A program made the translations under genes and the position numbers. The notes below the pieces were generated by a model. That model worked only from the letters and a program-made list of their open reading frames with translations. It did not search any database and was not told the origin of the DNA. Below, piece by piece: positions 1 to 9,144 of a stretch of 64,000 bases of DNA. Within the stretch, counting starts at the first letter, position 1. Every line of letters starts with the position of its first letter. Origin of the DNA: Paenibacillus typhae. Lineage in GTDB: Bacteria > Bacillota > Bacilli > Paenibacillales > Paenibacillaceae. The stretch spans positions 1-64,000 of the forward strand of contig NZ_FNDX01000022.1 of the NCBI RefSeq assembly GCF_900099765.1, read 5' to 3'.

Positions 1-180
1 ACTTGAATCACTTCAAGGAAATAACCATCCGAAAACTATCGAAAAGAGCGATTCGCTCATTTTGAAACATCTGACGAGAATTTACATTCTCAAGATGAAT
101 TTCTAAAGCGTACAAGACGCTGTGAAAATCATCAGTTTTGGAATCACCGAAGTGAATTCCGATACTCACTCGTTGTTCAG
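1..180 (-). other. rRNA operon leader, 5' part of the pre-16S transcript
   Basis: This stretch follows the boxA-like element on the minus strand and contains no plausible gene. It includes self-complementary AT-rich segments, for example CTTGAGAATGTAAATTCTCG read on the minus strand, as expected of a transcribed pre-16S leader with processing stems. The mature 16S sequence has not started by base 1. Inferred from position only. Confidence 0.6.
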
Positions 181-362
181 TTTTCAAAGATCAAGCTCGT
201 TGTCGCTTTCGATGTTCTCGTCAGCAGCAACTCTTATACTATATCACATCCGGTCGTTCGTTGCAAGCTCTTTTTTAATTTCTTTTTTCGAGCTTGGCGT
301 CGATGCTTTTCAGCATTTCTTGGCCGGAATAAGAATATACCATGTACAGAAATAGATTGCAA
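181..362 (-). promoter_or_regulatory. Tandem promoters and leader of an rRNA operon (16S lies beyond base 1)
   Basis: Reading the minus strand there are two sigma-A promoters in tandem. P1 has TTGCAA (362-357), a 17-base spacer and TATATT (339-334). P2 has TTGCAA (266-261), a 17-base spacer and TATAGT (243-238). Downstream of P2 a boxA-like antitermination element, TGATCTTTGAAAA (193-181), is followed by ACTGAACAAC, a string common just before 16S genes in Bacilli. Twin promoters plus boxA are typical of Bacillales rRNA operons, and an rRNA operon next to gyrA matches the Bacillus layout. The mature 16S start is not in the window, so the operon itself is inferred. Confidence 0.85.
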
Positions 363-471
363 GCATTATTTTGAAATATAAAAACAAAAGCTGTACTCAT
401 ATCCGTTCTCCCCTAAAACAGGATTCGGCCATAAGACAGCTCTACTCAGTTATATGCATAGGGACATAGCG

Positions 472-1572
472 TTAAGCAATAATCTCCTTAATATGCAGAT
501 CGCGTTCTACCATGAGATTAACAATCTTGCCATCTACCTGTACCATAGGGCGTGTAGGATTGCTTCGGTCCGTAAAGATGATCTCTCCATGGCGTCCGTC
601 ACTCAGCTTGATTCTGGTTCCGTTATAGAGATCTGTTGTTTTCTGAATGAAGGTCTGAACAATAACCGGATCCAGCTTGCCAAAGCTCTCAGCCAGAATC
701 TGTTCAAGTACCAGATAAGGCGACTGTGCCTTTCTATAAGCCTTTCTCAGCGTCATTGCGTGGAAGATATCTGCTACAGCCACAATTTTGGCGTAGAAAT
801 GAATCTGGGTGCCTTCCAGACGCAGCGGATAACCTGAACCGTCTATTTTTTCATGATGCTGAAGTGCTGCAAGCCTGACACCTTCATTGATTGCCGTAAC
901 ATTACGCAGCAGCTGGTAGCCATAGGTTGTATGTCTGCGCACTTCTTCAAGTTCAGCTCCTGTCAGCGGCGACGGCTTCTGGAGCAATGAGGCATCAACC
1001 TTTGCATTTCCTATATCATGCAGCAAGCCGGCAAAAGCAGCCTGCATCCAATCCTTTTGCGGATAGCCGCACCACTGGGCAATTTTATATGAGGTTAAGG
1101 CGGACAGTACAGCGTTATGATAATTATAATCCTCTTCATGAATGACACGCGGGGAAAACTTTAAAACATGATAATCCTTGAGCTCATTGATCAGTGCTTC
1201 CAATTGACTGCGTATCTCCAGGATCGGCAGCGGGGCAGCAGCCACAGAACGGTAAATCTGCTTAACCAGGGCCAGCATTTTGTCGTATTCGTCATGCAGC
1301 GTAGAATTGTTCTTGGCCAGCAGTGACTCATCCACCGTTGCTCCTGCTTTAACAGGTGTAGCTTTGGCTGCCGTTTTGGACGGCTCCGGAGCTTTATTCT
1401 CACTCTGTGTACCCTCTATTTCCACGTATTGTACGAGAAATGCCTGCAGAATCTCGATATCCCGCGGCAGGATTACTTTTCCCTTAGTAAAAAGCAGCCC
1501 TCCCAATGGAGTGTTGACATCTTTAATAATTTTCGAACCCGGTTTTACTTCTGCCACGGATATACTTGGCAT
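472..1572 (-). CDS. HD-GYP domain phosphohydrolase (probable c-di-GMP phosphodiesterase)
   Basis: A 366-residue soluble protein. The N-terminal third has no recognised domain. The C-terminal half is an HD-GYP domain with the HD pair in LLHDIGN (H185, D186) and the GYP signature in QHHEKIDGSGYP (about 238-249). HD-GYP enzymes hydrolyse cyclic di-GMP using a two- or three-metal centre, so a role in c-di-GMP turnover is likely but the substrate is inferred. The ATG at 1572 is preceded by AGAGGGG on the minus strand. It lies between gyrA and an rRNA operon, transcribed in the same direction as both but separated from gyrA by a terminator, so it should have its own promoter. No gene symbol is assigned. 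Confidence 0.85.
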   Translation of the reverse strand: MPSISVAEVKPGSKIIKDVNTPLGGLLFTKGKVILPRDIEILQAFLVQYVEIEGTQSENKAPEPSKTAAKATPVKAGATVDESLLAKNNSTLHDEYDKMLALVKQIYRSVAAAPLPILEIRSQLEALINELKDYHVLKFSPRVIHEEDYNYHNAVLSALTSYKIAQWCGYPQKDWMQAAFAGLLHDIGNAKVDASLLQKPSPLTGAELEEVRRHTTYGYQLLRNVTAINEGVRLAALQHHEKIDGSGYPLRLEGTQIHFYAKIVAVADIFHAMTLRKAYRKAQSPYLVLEQILAESFGKLDPVIVQTFIQKTTDLYNGTRIKLSDGRHGEIIFTDRSNPTRPMVQVDGKIVNLMVERDLHIKEIIA

Positions 1573-1682
1573 ACACTCAGCCCCTCTGTTTCTGTAAAAC
1601 TTACCTACTGCTTAATCCTTTAATTATATTATGGATATCTGGAAGCGACTAGATAGGGTGCAGCCAATTCCGTAAAATAATT

Positions 1683-1718
1683 AAAAAAGCACAGGTTTCT
1701 ATAATCAGAAACCCGTGC
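1683..1718 (-). terminator. Rho-independent terminator of gyrA
   Basis: On the minus strand GCACGGGTTTCT (1718-1707) pairs with AGAAACCTGTGC (1700-1689) and is followed by six U. It starts 15 bases after the gyrA stop codon. Confidence 0.85.
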
Positions 1719-1732
1719 TCCTTTAATGCGTT

Positions 1733-4279
1733 CTATTCCAGACTATCCTCTTCACCCTCAGCGTCTTCTGAAGGCTCTGATTCAGTCACTCCCTCTGTAT
1801 CCACTGCCAGTGTGTCTTGTCCTTCTTCCCCGTCCTCATGACCAGGAAGCTCGTCTTCTTCTTTATCCGCTCTGCACAGCGTAGCTACAGCATCATCCTC
1901 ACGGATGTTAATCAGCTTAACGCCCTGCGCATAACGGCCCATTGTCGATATTCCATCCATGCTGGTACGGATCAGTGTTCCGCTGGTTGTGATAATCATC
2001 AGGTCCTCATCACTCTTAACAACCTTCAGACCGACCACCAGACCGTTCTTGTCAGTAAGATTAATCGTCTTGATCCCCTTACCTCCGCGGGTCTGCGAAC
2101 GGTAATCGCCGGCAGGCGTCCGTTTCCCGTAGCCTTTGGCCGTTACGATCAGGACTTCAAGATCCTTATCTACGCAGTCCATTCCGATGACATGATCATC
2201 TTCATCAAGAGTGATCCCCTTAACGCCGGTTGCACTGCGTCCCATAGAACGGACATCATTCTCAGAGAAGGTAATGGACATGCCGCGCGCCGTACCGATA
2301 ATCAGATTCTGCTCACCGTCGGTCAGCTTCACCTCAATCAGGGAGTCCTCTTCACGAAGGTTGATTGCAATGAGACCGCCTTTACGGATATTGTTGTAAT
2401 CCTCAAGCGGTGTCTTCTTCACAATACCTTCGCGGGTAGCAAAGAAAAGATACTTATCGCTGTCTGTCTCCTGCACTTGAATTACAGCGCTGATCTTCTC
2501 ACCCTGTTCAATTTGAATCAGGTTGATGATCGGTGTTCCACGCGCTGTGCGTCCAAGCTCTGGGATTTCATAGGCTTTGATCCGGTATACCTTACCCTTA
2601 TCGGTAAAGAACATCAGATAGTTGTGGGAGTTGCTCACGAAGAGATGCTCCACAAAATCCTCATCCTTGGTATCCATTCCGATTACGCCGCGTCCGCCAC
2701 GCTTCTGGCTGCGGTACGTGCTGACCGGCAGGCGTTTGATGTAGCCGGTGTGTGTAATCGTAATAACGACCTCTTCACGCGGAATCAGATCCTCATCCAG
2801 AATACTTTCTTCACCCACCGTAATTTCAGTACGGCGTTCATCAGAATATTTATCCCGGATTTCCTGCAGCTCGTTGCTGATAATCTCCAGAACAAGATGC
2901 TCGTTAGCCAGAATTTCCTTGTACTCGGCAATTTTGGCTACCAGCTCGTTATATTCGTTCTCGATCTTCTCCCGTTCCAGTCCGGTCAGGCGCTGCATCC
3001 GCATATCGAGGATGGCCTGTGCCTGCTCGACGCTGAGGTTAAATCTTTCCATTAAGCCTTCGCGGGCAATATCCGTTGTGCGTGAACCTCTGATTAGAGC
3101 AATAATCTCATCCAGATTATCAAGCGCTATTCGCAGACCTTCCAGAATATGAGCACGTGCCTCAGCCTTCTTCAGATCAAAGATCGTCCGGCGGCGGATA
3201 ACTTCAATCTGGTGTTGCAGATAGTGATACAGCACATCACGGAGATTGAGAATCTTAGGCTCGTTGTTCACAATCGCCAGCATATTAATGCCGAAGGTCG
3301 ACTGCATAGCCGTATGCTTATACAGATTGTTAAGGACAACGTTAGGATTAACGTCGCGGCGCATCTCGATAACGACACGCATACCGGTACGGTCTGACTC
3401 ATCACGCAGATCCGTAATGCCTTCAATCCGCTTCTCGCGGACCAGCTCGGCAATTTTCTCGACCAGTCTGGCTTTGTTAACCTGGTAAGGAAGCTCATGC
3501 ACAATGATCCGGGCCTTACCGTTATTTTCTTCAATAGTCGCTTTGGCGCGCATCGTAACCGATCCGCGTCCGGTGCGGTAGGCCTGGCGGATACCTTCAC
3601 GACCCAGGATATACCCGGCCGTCGGGAAGTCAGGACCCTGAATATATTCCATAAGCTCCATAGGGGTAATATCCGGATTCTTGATCATGGCCTGTACGCC
3701 GTCAATGACCTCGCCCAGATTATGCGGAGGAATGTTGGTGGCCATACCTACTGCGATCCCTGATACCCCGTTAACGAGCAGATTCGGATAACGGGCAGGC
3801 AGAACTACGGGCTCATGCTCTTCACCGTCATAGTTAGGCGCAAAATCAACCGTTTCCTTGTTAAGGTCCCGCAGCATTTCGCCTGCAATTTTGGATAGAC
3901 GTGCTTCTGTATAACGCATTGCCGCAGCCATGTCGCCATCGATAGAACCGAAGTTCCCGTGCCCGTCTATAAGCATATAACGCATAGAGAAATCCTGAGC
4001 CATACGTACCATGGTCTCATATACGGCAGAGTCACCGTGCGGATGATACTTACCGATAACCTCGCCGACGATTCTCGCTGACTTCTTATGAGGTTTATCC
4101 GGAGACATTCCGAGTTCTGACATTGCAAACAGAATGCGCCGGTGAACAGGCTTGAGTCCGTCCCGCACATCCGGCAAAGCCCGGCTGACAATGATGCTCA
4201 TCGCATAATCCATAAAGGATTCGCGCATTTCCTCGCCAATGTCCCGGTCTTTGATTTGCGGGTTATTTTGTTCAGCCAT
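1733..4279 (-). CDS. gyrA: DNA gyrase subunit A
   Basis: 848 residues, close to the usual Bacillales GyrA length plus an acidic tail. Subunit A forms the DNA cleavage and religation core of gyrase, which introduces negative supercoils using ATP hydrolysed by GyrB. The catalytic tyrosine is Y123 in AMRYTEARL. The quinolone-resistance region reads HGDSAVYE with S84 and E88, the susceptible residues, so no resistance substitution is visible there. The C-terminal half carries the beta-pinwheel repeats with the GyrA-box QKRGGRG (about 560) and ends in a Glu/Asp-rich tail. The ATG at 4279 follows a strong GGAGG. Unlike B. subtilis, it is separated from gyrB by a gene on the other strand. Confidence 0.98.
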   Translation of the reverse strand: MAEQNNPQIKDRDIGEEMRESFMDYAMSIIVSRALPDVRDGLKPVHRRILFAMSELGMSPDKPHKKSARIVGEVIGKYHPHGDSAVYETMVRMAQDFSMRYMLIDGHGNFGSIDGDMAAAMRYTEARLSKIAGEMLRDLNKETVDFAPNYDGEEHEPVVLPARYPNLLVNGVSGIAVGMATNIPPHNLGEVIDGVQAMIKNPDITPMELMEYIQGPDFPTAGYILGREGIRQAYRTGRGSVTMRAKATIEENNGKARIIVHELPYQVNKARLVEKIAELVREKRIEGITDLRDESDRTGMRVVIEMRRDVNPNVVLNNLYKHTAMQSTFGINMLAIVNNEPKILNLRDVLYHYLQHQIEVIRRRTIFDLKKAEARAHILEGLRIALDNLDEIIALIRGSRTTDIAREGLMERFNLSVEQAQAILDMRMQRLTGLEREKIENEYNELVAKIAEYKEILANEHLVLEIISNELQEIRDKYSDERRTEITVGEESILDEDLIPREEVVITITHTGYIKRLPVSTYRSQKRGGRGVIGMDTKDEDFVEHLFVSNSHNYLMFFTDKGKVYRIKAYEIPELGRTARGTPIINLIQIEQGEKISAVIQVQETDSDKYLFFATREGIVKKTPLEDYNNIRKGGLIAINLREEDSLIEVKLTDGEQNLIIGTARGMSITFSENDVRSMGRSATGVKGITLDEDDHVIGMDCVDKDLEVLIVTAKGYGKRTPAGDYRSQTRGGKGIKTINLTDKNGLVVGLKVVKSDEDLMIITTSGTLIRTSMDGISTMGRYAQGVKLINIREDDAVATLCRADKEEDELPGHEDGEEGQDTLAVDTEGVTESEPSEDAEGEEDSLE

Positions 4280-4319
4280 GAGTTGCTGGACCTCCTTCAG
4301 TTAAAAACCGCTACCCTTA

Positions 4320-4348
4320 ATTATATTACTTTCACAAAAACAGCACAA
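4320..4348 (-). promoter_or_regulatory. Candidate sigma-A promoter of gyrA
   Basis: On the minus strand TTGTGC (4348-4343), a 17-base spacer and a perfect TATAAT (4325-4320) lie about 40 bases upstream of the gyrA start codon. This supports independent transcription of gyrA. Confidence 0.65.
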
Positions 4349-4589
4349 TTAAACAGGGTAGCCTTATATCTGCTATTATTCATTTCTTTTAGCACCGGCT
4401 AGGGTAAATGCCCTTTCCGCCAATGCCTCCAGTACATAGACTATACAGACAAGTGGAACGGGTTTATGACCCTATTTTAAGGCCATACAGGTATAGCCCC
4501 ATATCCTAATATTATAACATTATTTAGTTAACTTGTCCTGACAATTAAGAGCGCAGTCTGCAATTAAGAAATAGGCTGGGAGGAAAATA
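4349..4589. other. Divergent intergenic region between gyrA and the YheC-type gene
   Basis: The spacer between the two divergent start codons is 310 bases (4280-4589). Apart from the gyrA promoter I see an AT-rich stretch (about 4500-4530) that could hold the plus-strand promoter, but no clear -35/-10 pair. No additional gene is visible. Confidence 0.5.
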
Positions 4590-5465
4590 ATGAGGATTCA
4601 ACGCGTGTCCAGCAAATGGGCCAAAACCAGAGTCATCCTGCAAAACCGCCAGCTGGCGATCTTTATTCCGGAAACGCGAAGATACAGTCTGGACCATTTG
4701 ACCGAGCTGCTTGATGTCTACGGCACTGTATATATTAAGCCTGACCGGGGTACTTACGGCATTGGGGTAATGCGGGCTGAACGGCGTATCGTACATTTAA
4801 GTCCGGGCGGGCAGACAAAAAACAGGGATTCAGCAGGTGAAGAAGCTGAAGAGCCTGGAACTCAGGAGCAGATTATGTATGTACTGCGCTATGCAAAAGA
4901 TGCCGAGGTATATAGCTCAGCAGCTGAGCTCCATAATGCCATTCTCCCCAAGCTGAAGGGGCGCCCCTATCTGGTGCAGCAGGGCATCGACCTGCTGAAG
5001 TATCATGAACGGCCGTTTGATCTTCGTGTACTTACGCAAAAAACACCTTCAGGCGGCTGGGAAACAACCGGTATGCTAGGAAGAGTGGCCGCCCCTCAGA
5101 AGGTGGTCACCAACTATCATAACGGCGGCAGCATTTTTTCAGTTGATGCTTTGTTCAAAGAGCATATGAATCCGGGAGAGACGGCCGGCATGATCCAGCA
5201 GCTGAAGTCACTGGGAGTCAGAATCGGGAATCAGCTTGAAACCGCCTATCCGGGACTTAAGGAAATCGGGCTTGATGTCGCACTTGATCAGCATCATGAT
5301 CCGTGGCTGCTAGAGGTCAATACGCTCCCCGCCATTATGATATTCAAAACATTTCCCGACAAATCGATATACCGCAAAATCCGCCGTTATGCCATAGCTT
5401 ATGGACGGCTGAAGAAACCCCGGACTACAGCATCTGCCCGCAAAAAGTTTGTTGCCAGAACGTAA
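4590..5465 (+). CDS. YheC/YheD-family ATP-grasp protein (endospore-coat associated family)
   Basis: A 291-residue protein resembling the YheC/YheD family of Bacillales, some members of which are found in the spore coat. The C-terminal two thirds look like an ATP-grasp fold: YIKPDRGTYGIGV (about 50), the segment YLVQQGIDLLKYHERPFDLRV around 130-150, and the metal/nucleotide motif DPWLLEVNTLPA near 240. ATP-grasp enzymes form carboxylate-amine or thiol bonds through an acyl phosphate; the substrate of this family is unknown. The ATG at 4590 follows TGGGAGGAAAATA. It is the only plus-strand gene in the left arm, sitting between gyrA and gyrB and facing gyrB head-on; the gene end is served by the hairpin at 5485-5538, though that hairpin has a U-tract only on the minus strand. 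Confidence 0.75.
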   Translation: MRIQRVSSKWAKTRVILQNRQLAIFIPETRRYSLDHLTELLDVYGTVYIKPDRGTYGIGVMRAERRIVHLSPGGQTKNRDSAGEEAEEPGTQEQIMYVLRYAKDAEVYSSAAELHNAILPKLKGRPYLVQQGIDLLKYHERPFDLRVLTQKTPSGGWETTGMLGRVAAPQKVVTNYHNGGSIFSVDALFKEHMNPGETAGMIQQLKSLGVRIGNQLETAYPGLKEIGLDVALDQHHDPWLLEVNTLPAIMIFKTFPDKSIYRKIRRYAIAYGRLKKPRTTASARKKFVART

Positions 5466-5484
5466 AACCGAAGGATAATATCTG

Positions 5485-5538
5485 AAAAAAGAACCTCCAG
5501 CCCGCTATTCAATCCGAATAGAGAAGCCGGAGGTTCTT
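5485..5538 (-). terminator. Terminator of the dnaA-gyrB operon end
   Basis: AAGAACCTCC (5529-5538 on the minus strand) pairs with GGAGGTTCTT and is followed by a U-run (plus-strand A-run 5485-5490). The inner part also pairs partly. It lies just past the gyrB stop. Confidence 0.85.
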
Positions 5539-5553
5539 GTCATAGTAAAAATA

Positions 5554-7464
5554 TTAAACGTCCAGGTTACGGACAGACTGCGCATGCTCCTGGATAAACT
5601 CACGGCGCGGTTCTACGTTATCGCCCATCAGCGTATCGAAGATACCGTCAGCCAGTATGGCATCCTCAATGGTCACCTGAAGCATTGTACGGCTCTCAGG
5701 ATCCATTGTCGTATCCCACAGCTGCTCCGCGTTCATCTCTCCAAGTCCTTTGTAACGCTGAACATTGACCTTCACATTCTCGCCGAAGCCGGCAATAATC
5801 TCATCACGTTCCTTCTCGGACTGCGCATAGCGGATTACCTTGTTACGCTCAATCTTGAAGAGCGGCGGCTGGGCAATATAGATAAAGCCTGCTTCGATAA
5901 TCTTCCGCATGTAACGGTAGAAGAAGGTCAGCAGCAGGGTACGGATATGGGCCCCGTCGACATCGGCATCGGTCATGATGACGATTTTGTGGTAGCGCGC
6001 TTTGGATATGTCAAAGTCATCGCTGATCCCTGTGCCCAGTGCCGTAATAATCGCCCGGATCTCGGCATTGGACAAAATACGGTCCAGCCGCGCCTTTTCA
6101 ACGTTCAGGATCTTACCGCGCAGCGGCAGAATTGCCTGGAAATGACGGTCACGCCCCTGCTTGGCTGAGCCGCCGGCAGAGTCTCCTTCGACGATATAAA
6201 GCTCACTGATCGAAGCATCCTTGGAAGAGCAGTCAGCCAGCTTACCTGGAAGGGCGCTAACCTCCAGTGCACTCTTGCGGCGTGTCAGCTCACGCGCTTT
6301 GCGGGCTGCTTCACGGGCACGGGAAGCCTGCAGCGACTTCTCCAGTACCCGGCGGGAAACCGCCGGATTCTCTTCCAGGAATTCCTGCAGCTTTTCGCCG
6401 AACAGCGATTCCACTACGCCGCGGACTTCACTGTTGCCCAGCTTGGTCTTCGTCTGGCCTTCAAATTGCGGCTCAGGAATTTTGACAGAAATAATAGCCG
6501 TCAATCCTTCACGCACGTCATCTCCGGTGAGGTTGCCGCTGCTGTCCTTGATTACGCCGGTCTTGCGGGCATAATCGTTAATGATCCGGGTGAGCGCACT
6601 CTTGAAGCCCGATTCATGCGTTCCGCCTTCATGTGTATTAATATTATTGGCAAAAGAGTAAATATTCTCTGTATAAGAATCATTGTATTGCAGAGCTACT
6701 TCAACAGCGATCATATCCCGTGAACCTTCCACGTAGATCGGCTCTTCGTGCAGCGCTTCTTTTTTCTCATTCAGGTATTTCACATATTCAACAATACCGC
6801 CGTCATATTTGAACGTATTGCTGGTTCCCGTGCGCTCATCCAGCAGCGAGAGCTCAATGCCCTTGTTCAGGAAGGCAAGCTCACGGATACGGGTCAGCAG
6901 GGTTGTATATTCATAAACTGTGGTCTCAGTAAAGATCTCCGGGTCCGGAAGAAAGGTTGTGGTTGTCCCGGTTTCATCGGAATCCCCGATAATCTTGATA
7001 TCATACTGTGGAACGCCGCGTCTGTACTCCTGCCGGTAGGCATGGCCGTCACGCTTGACGGTAACCTCTACCCGCTCGGACAACGCATTTACAACGGAAA
7101 TCCCTACGCCGTGCAGACCGCCGGATACCTTGTATCCCCCGCCGCCGAATTTACCGCCGGCATGCAGAACGGTCATTACAACCTCTAGCGTGGATTTCTT
7201 CAGCTTCACATTCTCGCCGACAGGAATACCCCGCCCGTTATCAATTACGGTAATACTGTTATCTTCATGAATAATCACTTGAATCCGGTCGCAAAAACCT
7301 GCCAGCGCCTCATCGATACTATTATCGACAACCTCCCAGACCAAATGATGCAGACCTTTGGCGCTGGTAGAGCCGATATACATGCCGGGACGCTTGCGAA
7401 CGGCTTCCAGCCCTTCAAGCACCTGAATCTGGCTCTCATCATATGTCGGTTGATTCATTGACAT
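5554..7464 (-). CDS. gyrB: DNA gyrase subunit B
   Basis: 636 residues from the ATG at 7464, which is preceded by GTAGGTGAAGGC; the frame stays open upstream but residues before MSMNQPTYDESQ have no family similarity, so the shorter start is chosen. The protein begins with the conserved block VLEGLEAVRKRPGMYIGS, has the GHKL ATPase motifs (VDNSIDEALAG and GGLHGVG), the Toprim motif EGDSAGGSAKQGRD and the PLRGKILNVEKA segment, and ends with the GyrB C-terminal block around RRKFI-like REFIQEHA. It supplies the ATPase and part of the DNA gate of gyrase with GyrA. It is the last gene of the minus-strand cluster that begins at dnaA. Confidence 0.98.
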   Translation of the reverse strand: MSMNQPTYDESQIQVLEGLEAVRKRPGMYIGSTSAKGLHHLVWEVVDNSIDEALAGFCDRIQVIIHEDNSITVIDNGRGIPVGENVKLKKSTLEVVMTVLHAGGKFGGGGYKVSGGLHGVGISVVNALSERVEVTVKRDGHAYRQEYRRGVPQYDIKIIGDSDETGTTTTFLPDPEIFTETTVYEYTTLLTRIRELAFLNKGIELSLLDERTGTSNTFKYDGGIVEYVKYLNEKKEALHEEPIYVEGSRDMIAVEVALQYNDSYTENIYSFANNINTHEGGTHESGFKSALTRIINDYARKTGVIKDSSGNLTGDDVREGLTAIISVKIPEPQFEGQTKTKLGNSEVRGVVESLFGEKLQEFLEENPAVSRRVLEKSLQASRAREAARKARELTRRKSALEVSALPGKLADCSSKDASISELYIVEGDSAGGSAKQGRDRHFQAILPLRGKILNVEKARLDRILSNAEIRAIITALGTGISDDFDISKARYHKIVIMTDADVDGAHIRTLLLTFFYRYMRKIIEAGFIYIAQPPLFKIERNKVIRYAQSEKERDEIIAGFGENVKVNVQRYKGLGEMNAEQLWDTTMDPESRTMLQVTIEDAILADGIFDTLMGDNVEPRREFIQEHAQSVRNLDV

Positions 7465-7510
7465 GCCTTCACCTACTTCTTTCAGATTATCTCTTGAAAC
7501 CTTGAGCGAT

Positions 7511-7759
7511 TTATATTTCAAACAAGATTTTGGCTCTTTTTTTGAGAGTGGAGGAGGATATAGGGGAGTAGTAAACCGTATTTTTAGTGACGACGATAGA
7601 TTTTGCTTCCTCTTCACCGATCCGTTCCAGTTTCTTGTCCTGGCCGGAATGAAGGATGAACTGCTTCGATACCTTAGATGATTTCTCGATCGATATATCA
7701 AATATAGCTATCAGCTCTGAAGATCTTATAACCTTCTCCCCGCCCAAATGAATATACAT
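7511..7759 (-). CDS. remB: Extracellular matrix regulator RemB (DUF370)
   Basis: 82 residues from the ATG at 7759, which follows CGGAGGCAGAGC. It begins MYIHLGGEKVIRSSELIAIF and matches the DUF370/RemA-RemB family by its first half. In B. subtilis the orthologue yaaB lies at the same place between recF and gyrB and is linked to extracellular-matrix gene activation; RemA-type proteins bind DNA as ring or wave-like oligomers. The 5' end of the open frame (7804-7762) overlaps recF and is not considered coding. The downstream gap to gyrB is 46 bases, consistent with co-transcription. Function here is inferred from family and synteny. Confidence 0.88.
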   Translation of the reverse strand: MYIHLGGEKVIRSSELIAIFDISIEKSSKVSKQFILHSGQDKKLERIGEEEAKSIVVTKNTVYYSPISSSTLKKRAKILFEI

Positions 7760-7775
7760 GCTCTGCCTCCGCTCT

Positions 7776-8894
7776 TTAATTCTCCACTTTTCCATCATGA
7801 ACATGGTACAGGCTTGCGCCTTTCAGCTTATCCGTATTCAGCGTCTCCACCCCGGTAGCGGTAATGAAGGTCTGTACCTTGCTCTGGAAGGTCTCTATAA
7901 GCTGGGTCTGACGATAGGGATCAAGTTCGGACAAAACATCATCAAGAAGCAGCACAGGATACTCTCCGATCTCCTCATGGATCAGTTCAATTTCCGCCAG
8001 CTTGAGCGATAAAGCTGCCGTACGCTGCTGTCCCTGGGAGCCGTAGACCTGAGCTTCTCTTCCGTTGATAAAAAAGGACAGGTCATCCCTATGGGGACCC
8101 GTCAGCGTCATGCCGCGCCTAATTTCCTGTTCTCTCGTTTGTGATAACTTTAACATAAATTTGTCCAATAAGACAGCTTCATCTTCCTCTTCGCGCTCTC
8201 CAAAGGATGGAACATACTGCAGTTTAAGCTCTTCTCCGCCGTTCGTAATGCCCTTATGAATGCTTTCTGCCCATATCTGCAGCTTCTTTATGAATTGTTT
8301 CCTTTTTTTGACGATTTTAACACCATGTTCTACAAGTTGGGCATCCCAAATGTCGAGCAGCTCCTTGGCGGCTGCCTCTTTACCCCATAGCTGCTTCAGC
8401 AGGTTGCCCCGCTGGAGCAGCACCTTCTGATACTGCTGTAAGTGAAAAAGGTAGCTGGGCTGCACCTGGCCAATCTCCATATCGAGAAAACGGCGGCGTA
8501 TACCCGGCGTACCTTTGACAATCTCCAGATCCTCCGGAGCAAACATGACAACATTCAGCGAGCCGACAAATTCACTTAACCGGCGCTGCTCCAGTCCATT
8601 TATTTTAGCCTTCTTGCCTCCGGCGGACAAGGTCAGCTCCAGCTTGAGATCCCCGTATTTGCGCTCAACCTCAGCGACAATCTGCGCGGACCCTGCCGGA
8701 GCATCGAATGAAATCAGCTCCTTGTCCTTGGAGGTGCGGTGGCTTTTGGTCATAGCCAGTACAAACAGAGCCTCCATGAGGTTGGTTTTGCCCTGGGCAT
8801 TCCGCCCGAGAATCAGATTGACATCGCCCAGGCTTTCCAGACGCAGCAGCTCATAGTTGCGATAATGCTGCAGACCGATATTTTTAACGAACAC
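7776..8894 (-). CDS. recF: DNA replication and repair protein RecF
   Basis: 372 residues starting at GTG 8894, placed nine bases after GGGGAGG; the ATG 16 codons further upstream (8942) would add residues absent from the family and would overlap yaaA. Features: the Walker A motif GRNAQGKTNLMEA (about 32-44), the RecF signature block MFAPEDLEIVKG, and the ABC-type signature and Walker B region YGSQGQQRT...LLLDDVLSELD. RecF is an SMC-like ATPase that helps RecO and RecR load RecA at gaps. It lies 22 bases downstream of yaaA in the replication operon. Confidence 0.96.
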   Translation of the reverse strand: MFVKNIGLQHYRNYELLRLESLGDVNLILGRNAQGKTNLMEALFVLAMTKSHRTSKDKELISFDAPAGSAQIVAEVERKYGDLKLELTLSAGGKKAKINGLEQRRLSEFVGSLNVVMFAPEDLEIVKGTPGIRRRFLDMEIGQVQPSYLFHLQQYQKVLLQRGNLLKQLWGKEAAAKELLDIWDAQLVEHGVKIVKKRKQFIKKLQIWAESIHKGITNGGEELKLQYVPSFGEREEEDEAVLLDKFMLKLSQTREQEIRRGMTLTGPHRDDLSFFINGREAQVYGSQGQQRTAALSLKLAEIELIHEEIGEYPVLLLDDVLSELDPYRQTQLIETFQSKVQTFITATGVETLNTDKLKGASLYHVHDGKVEN

Positions 8895-8916
8895 GAAGCT
8901 AGGCCTCCCCGAAGTA

Positions 8917-9144
8917 CTACTCTTGTATTCCGCCGCCTTCAACCTCGAAAACGCCGTTGTCCTGAACCTCTATTCTATCACCAGGGTATAGCTTTCTTCC
9001 ACGCCGTTCTTCCACTTCACCGTTAACAAGCACCTGGCCCTCCTGCAGCAGAGCCTTGGCCATTCCCCCTGTGGATACACAATCGGAGAGCTTCAAAAAC
9101 TGGTCGAGTTTAATATATCCACTGTGGATAAGTATTTTTTTCAT
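8917..9144 (-). CDS. yaaA: S4-domain protein YaaA (RlbA)
   Basis: 75 residues from the ATG at 9144 (MKKILIHSGYIKLDQFLK), with AAAGGA upstream. The whole protein is a single S4-like RNA-binding domain, as in B. subtilis YaaA/RlbA, which sits between dnaN and recF and has been connected with 50S ribosome biogenesis. Two DnaA boxes overlap or flank its start (9123-9131, 9166-9174), see findings. Identification rests on domain and synteny; the biochemical role is inferred. Confidence 0.9.
   Translation of the reverse strand: MKKILIHSGYIKLDQFLKLSDCVSTGGMAKALLQEGQVLVNGEVEERRGRKLYPGDRIEVQDNGVFEVEGGGIQE

Noticed and set aside
275..400. 41-codon minus-strand ORF (MSTAFVFIFQ...) with AGGGGAG upstream
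   Set aside because: It lies over the P1 rRNA promoter and ends before P2; no family pattern. More likely a chance frame in a promoter region.
1817..3055. 412-codon plus-strand frame opposite gyrA
   Set aside because: Antisense shadow of gyrA; no ribosome-binding site and no family pattern.
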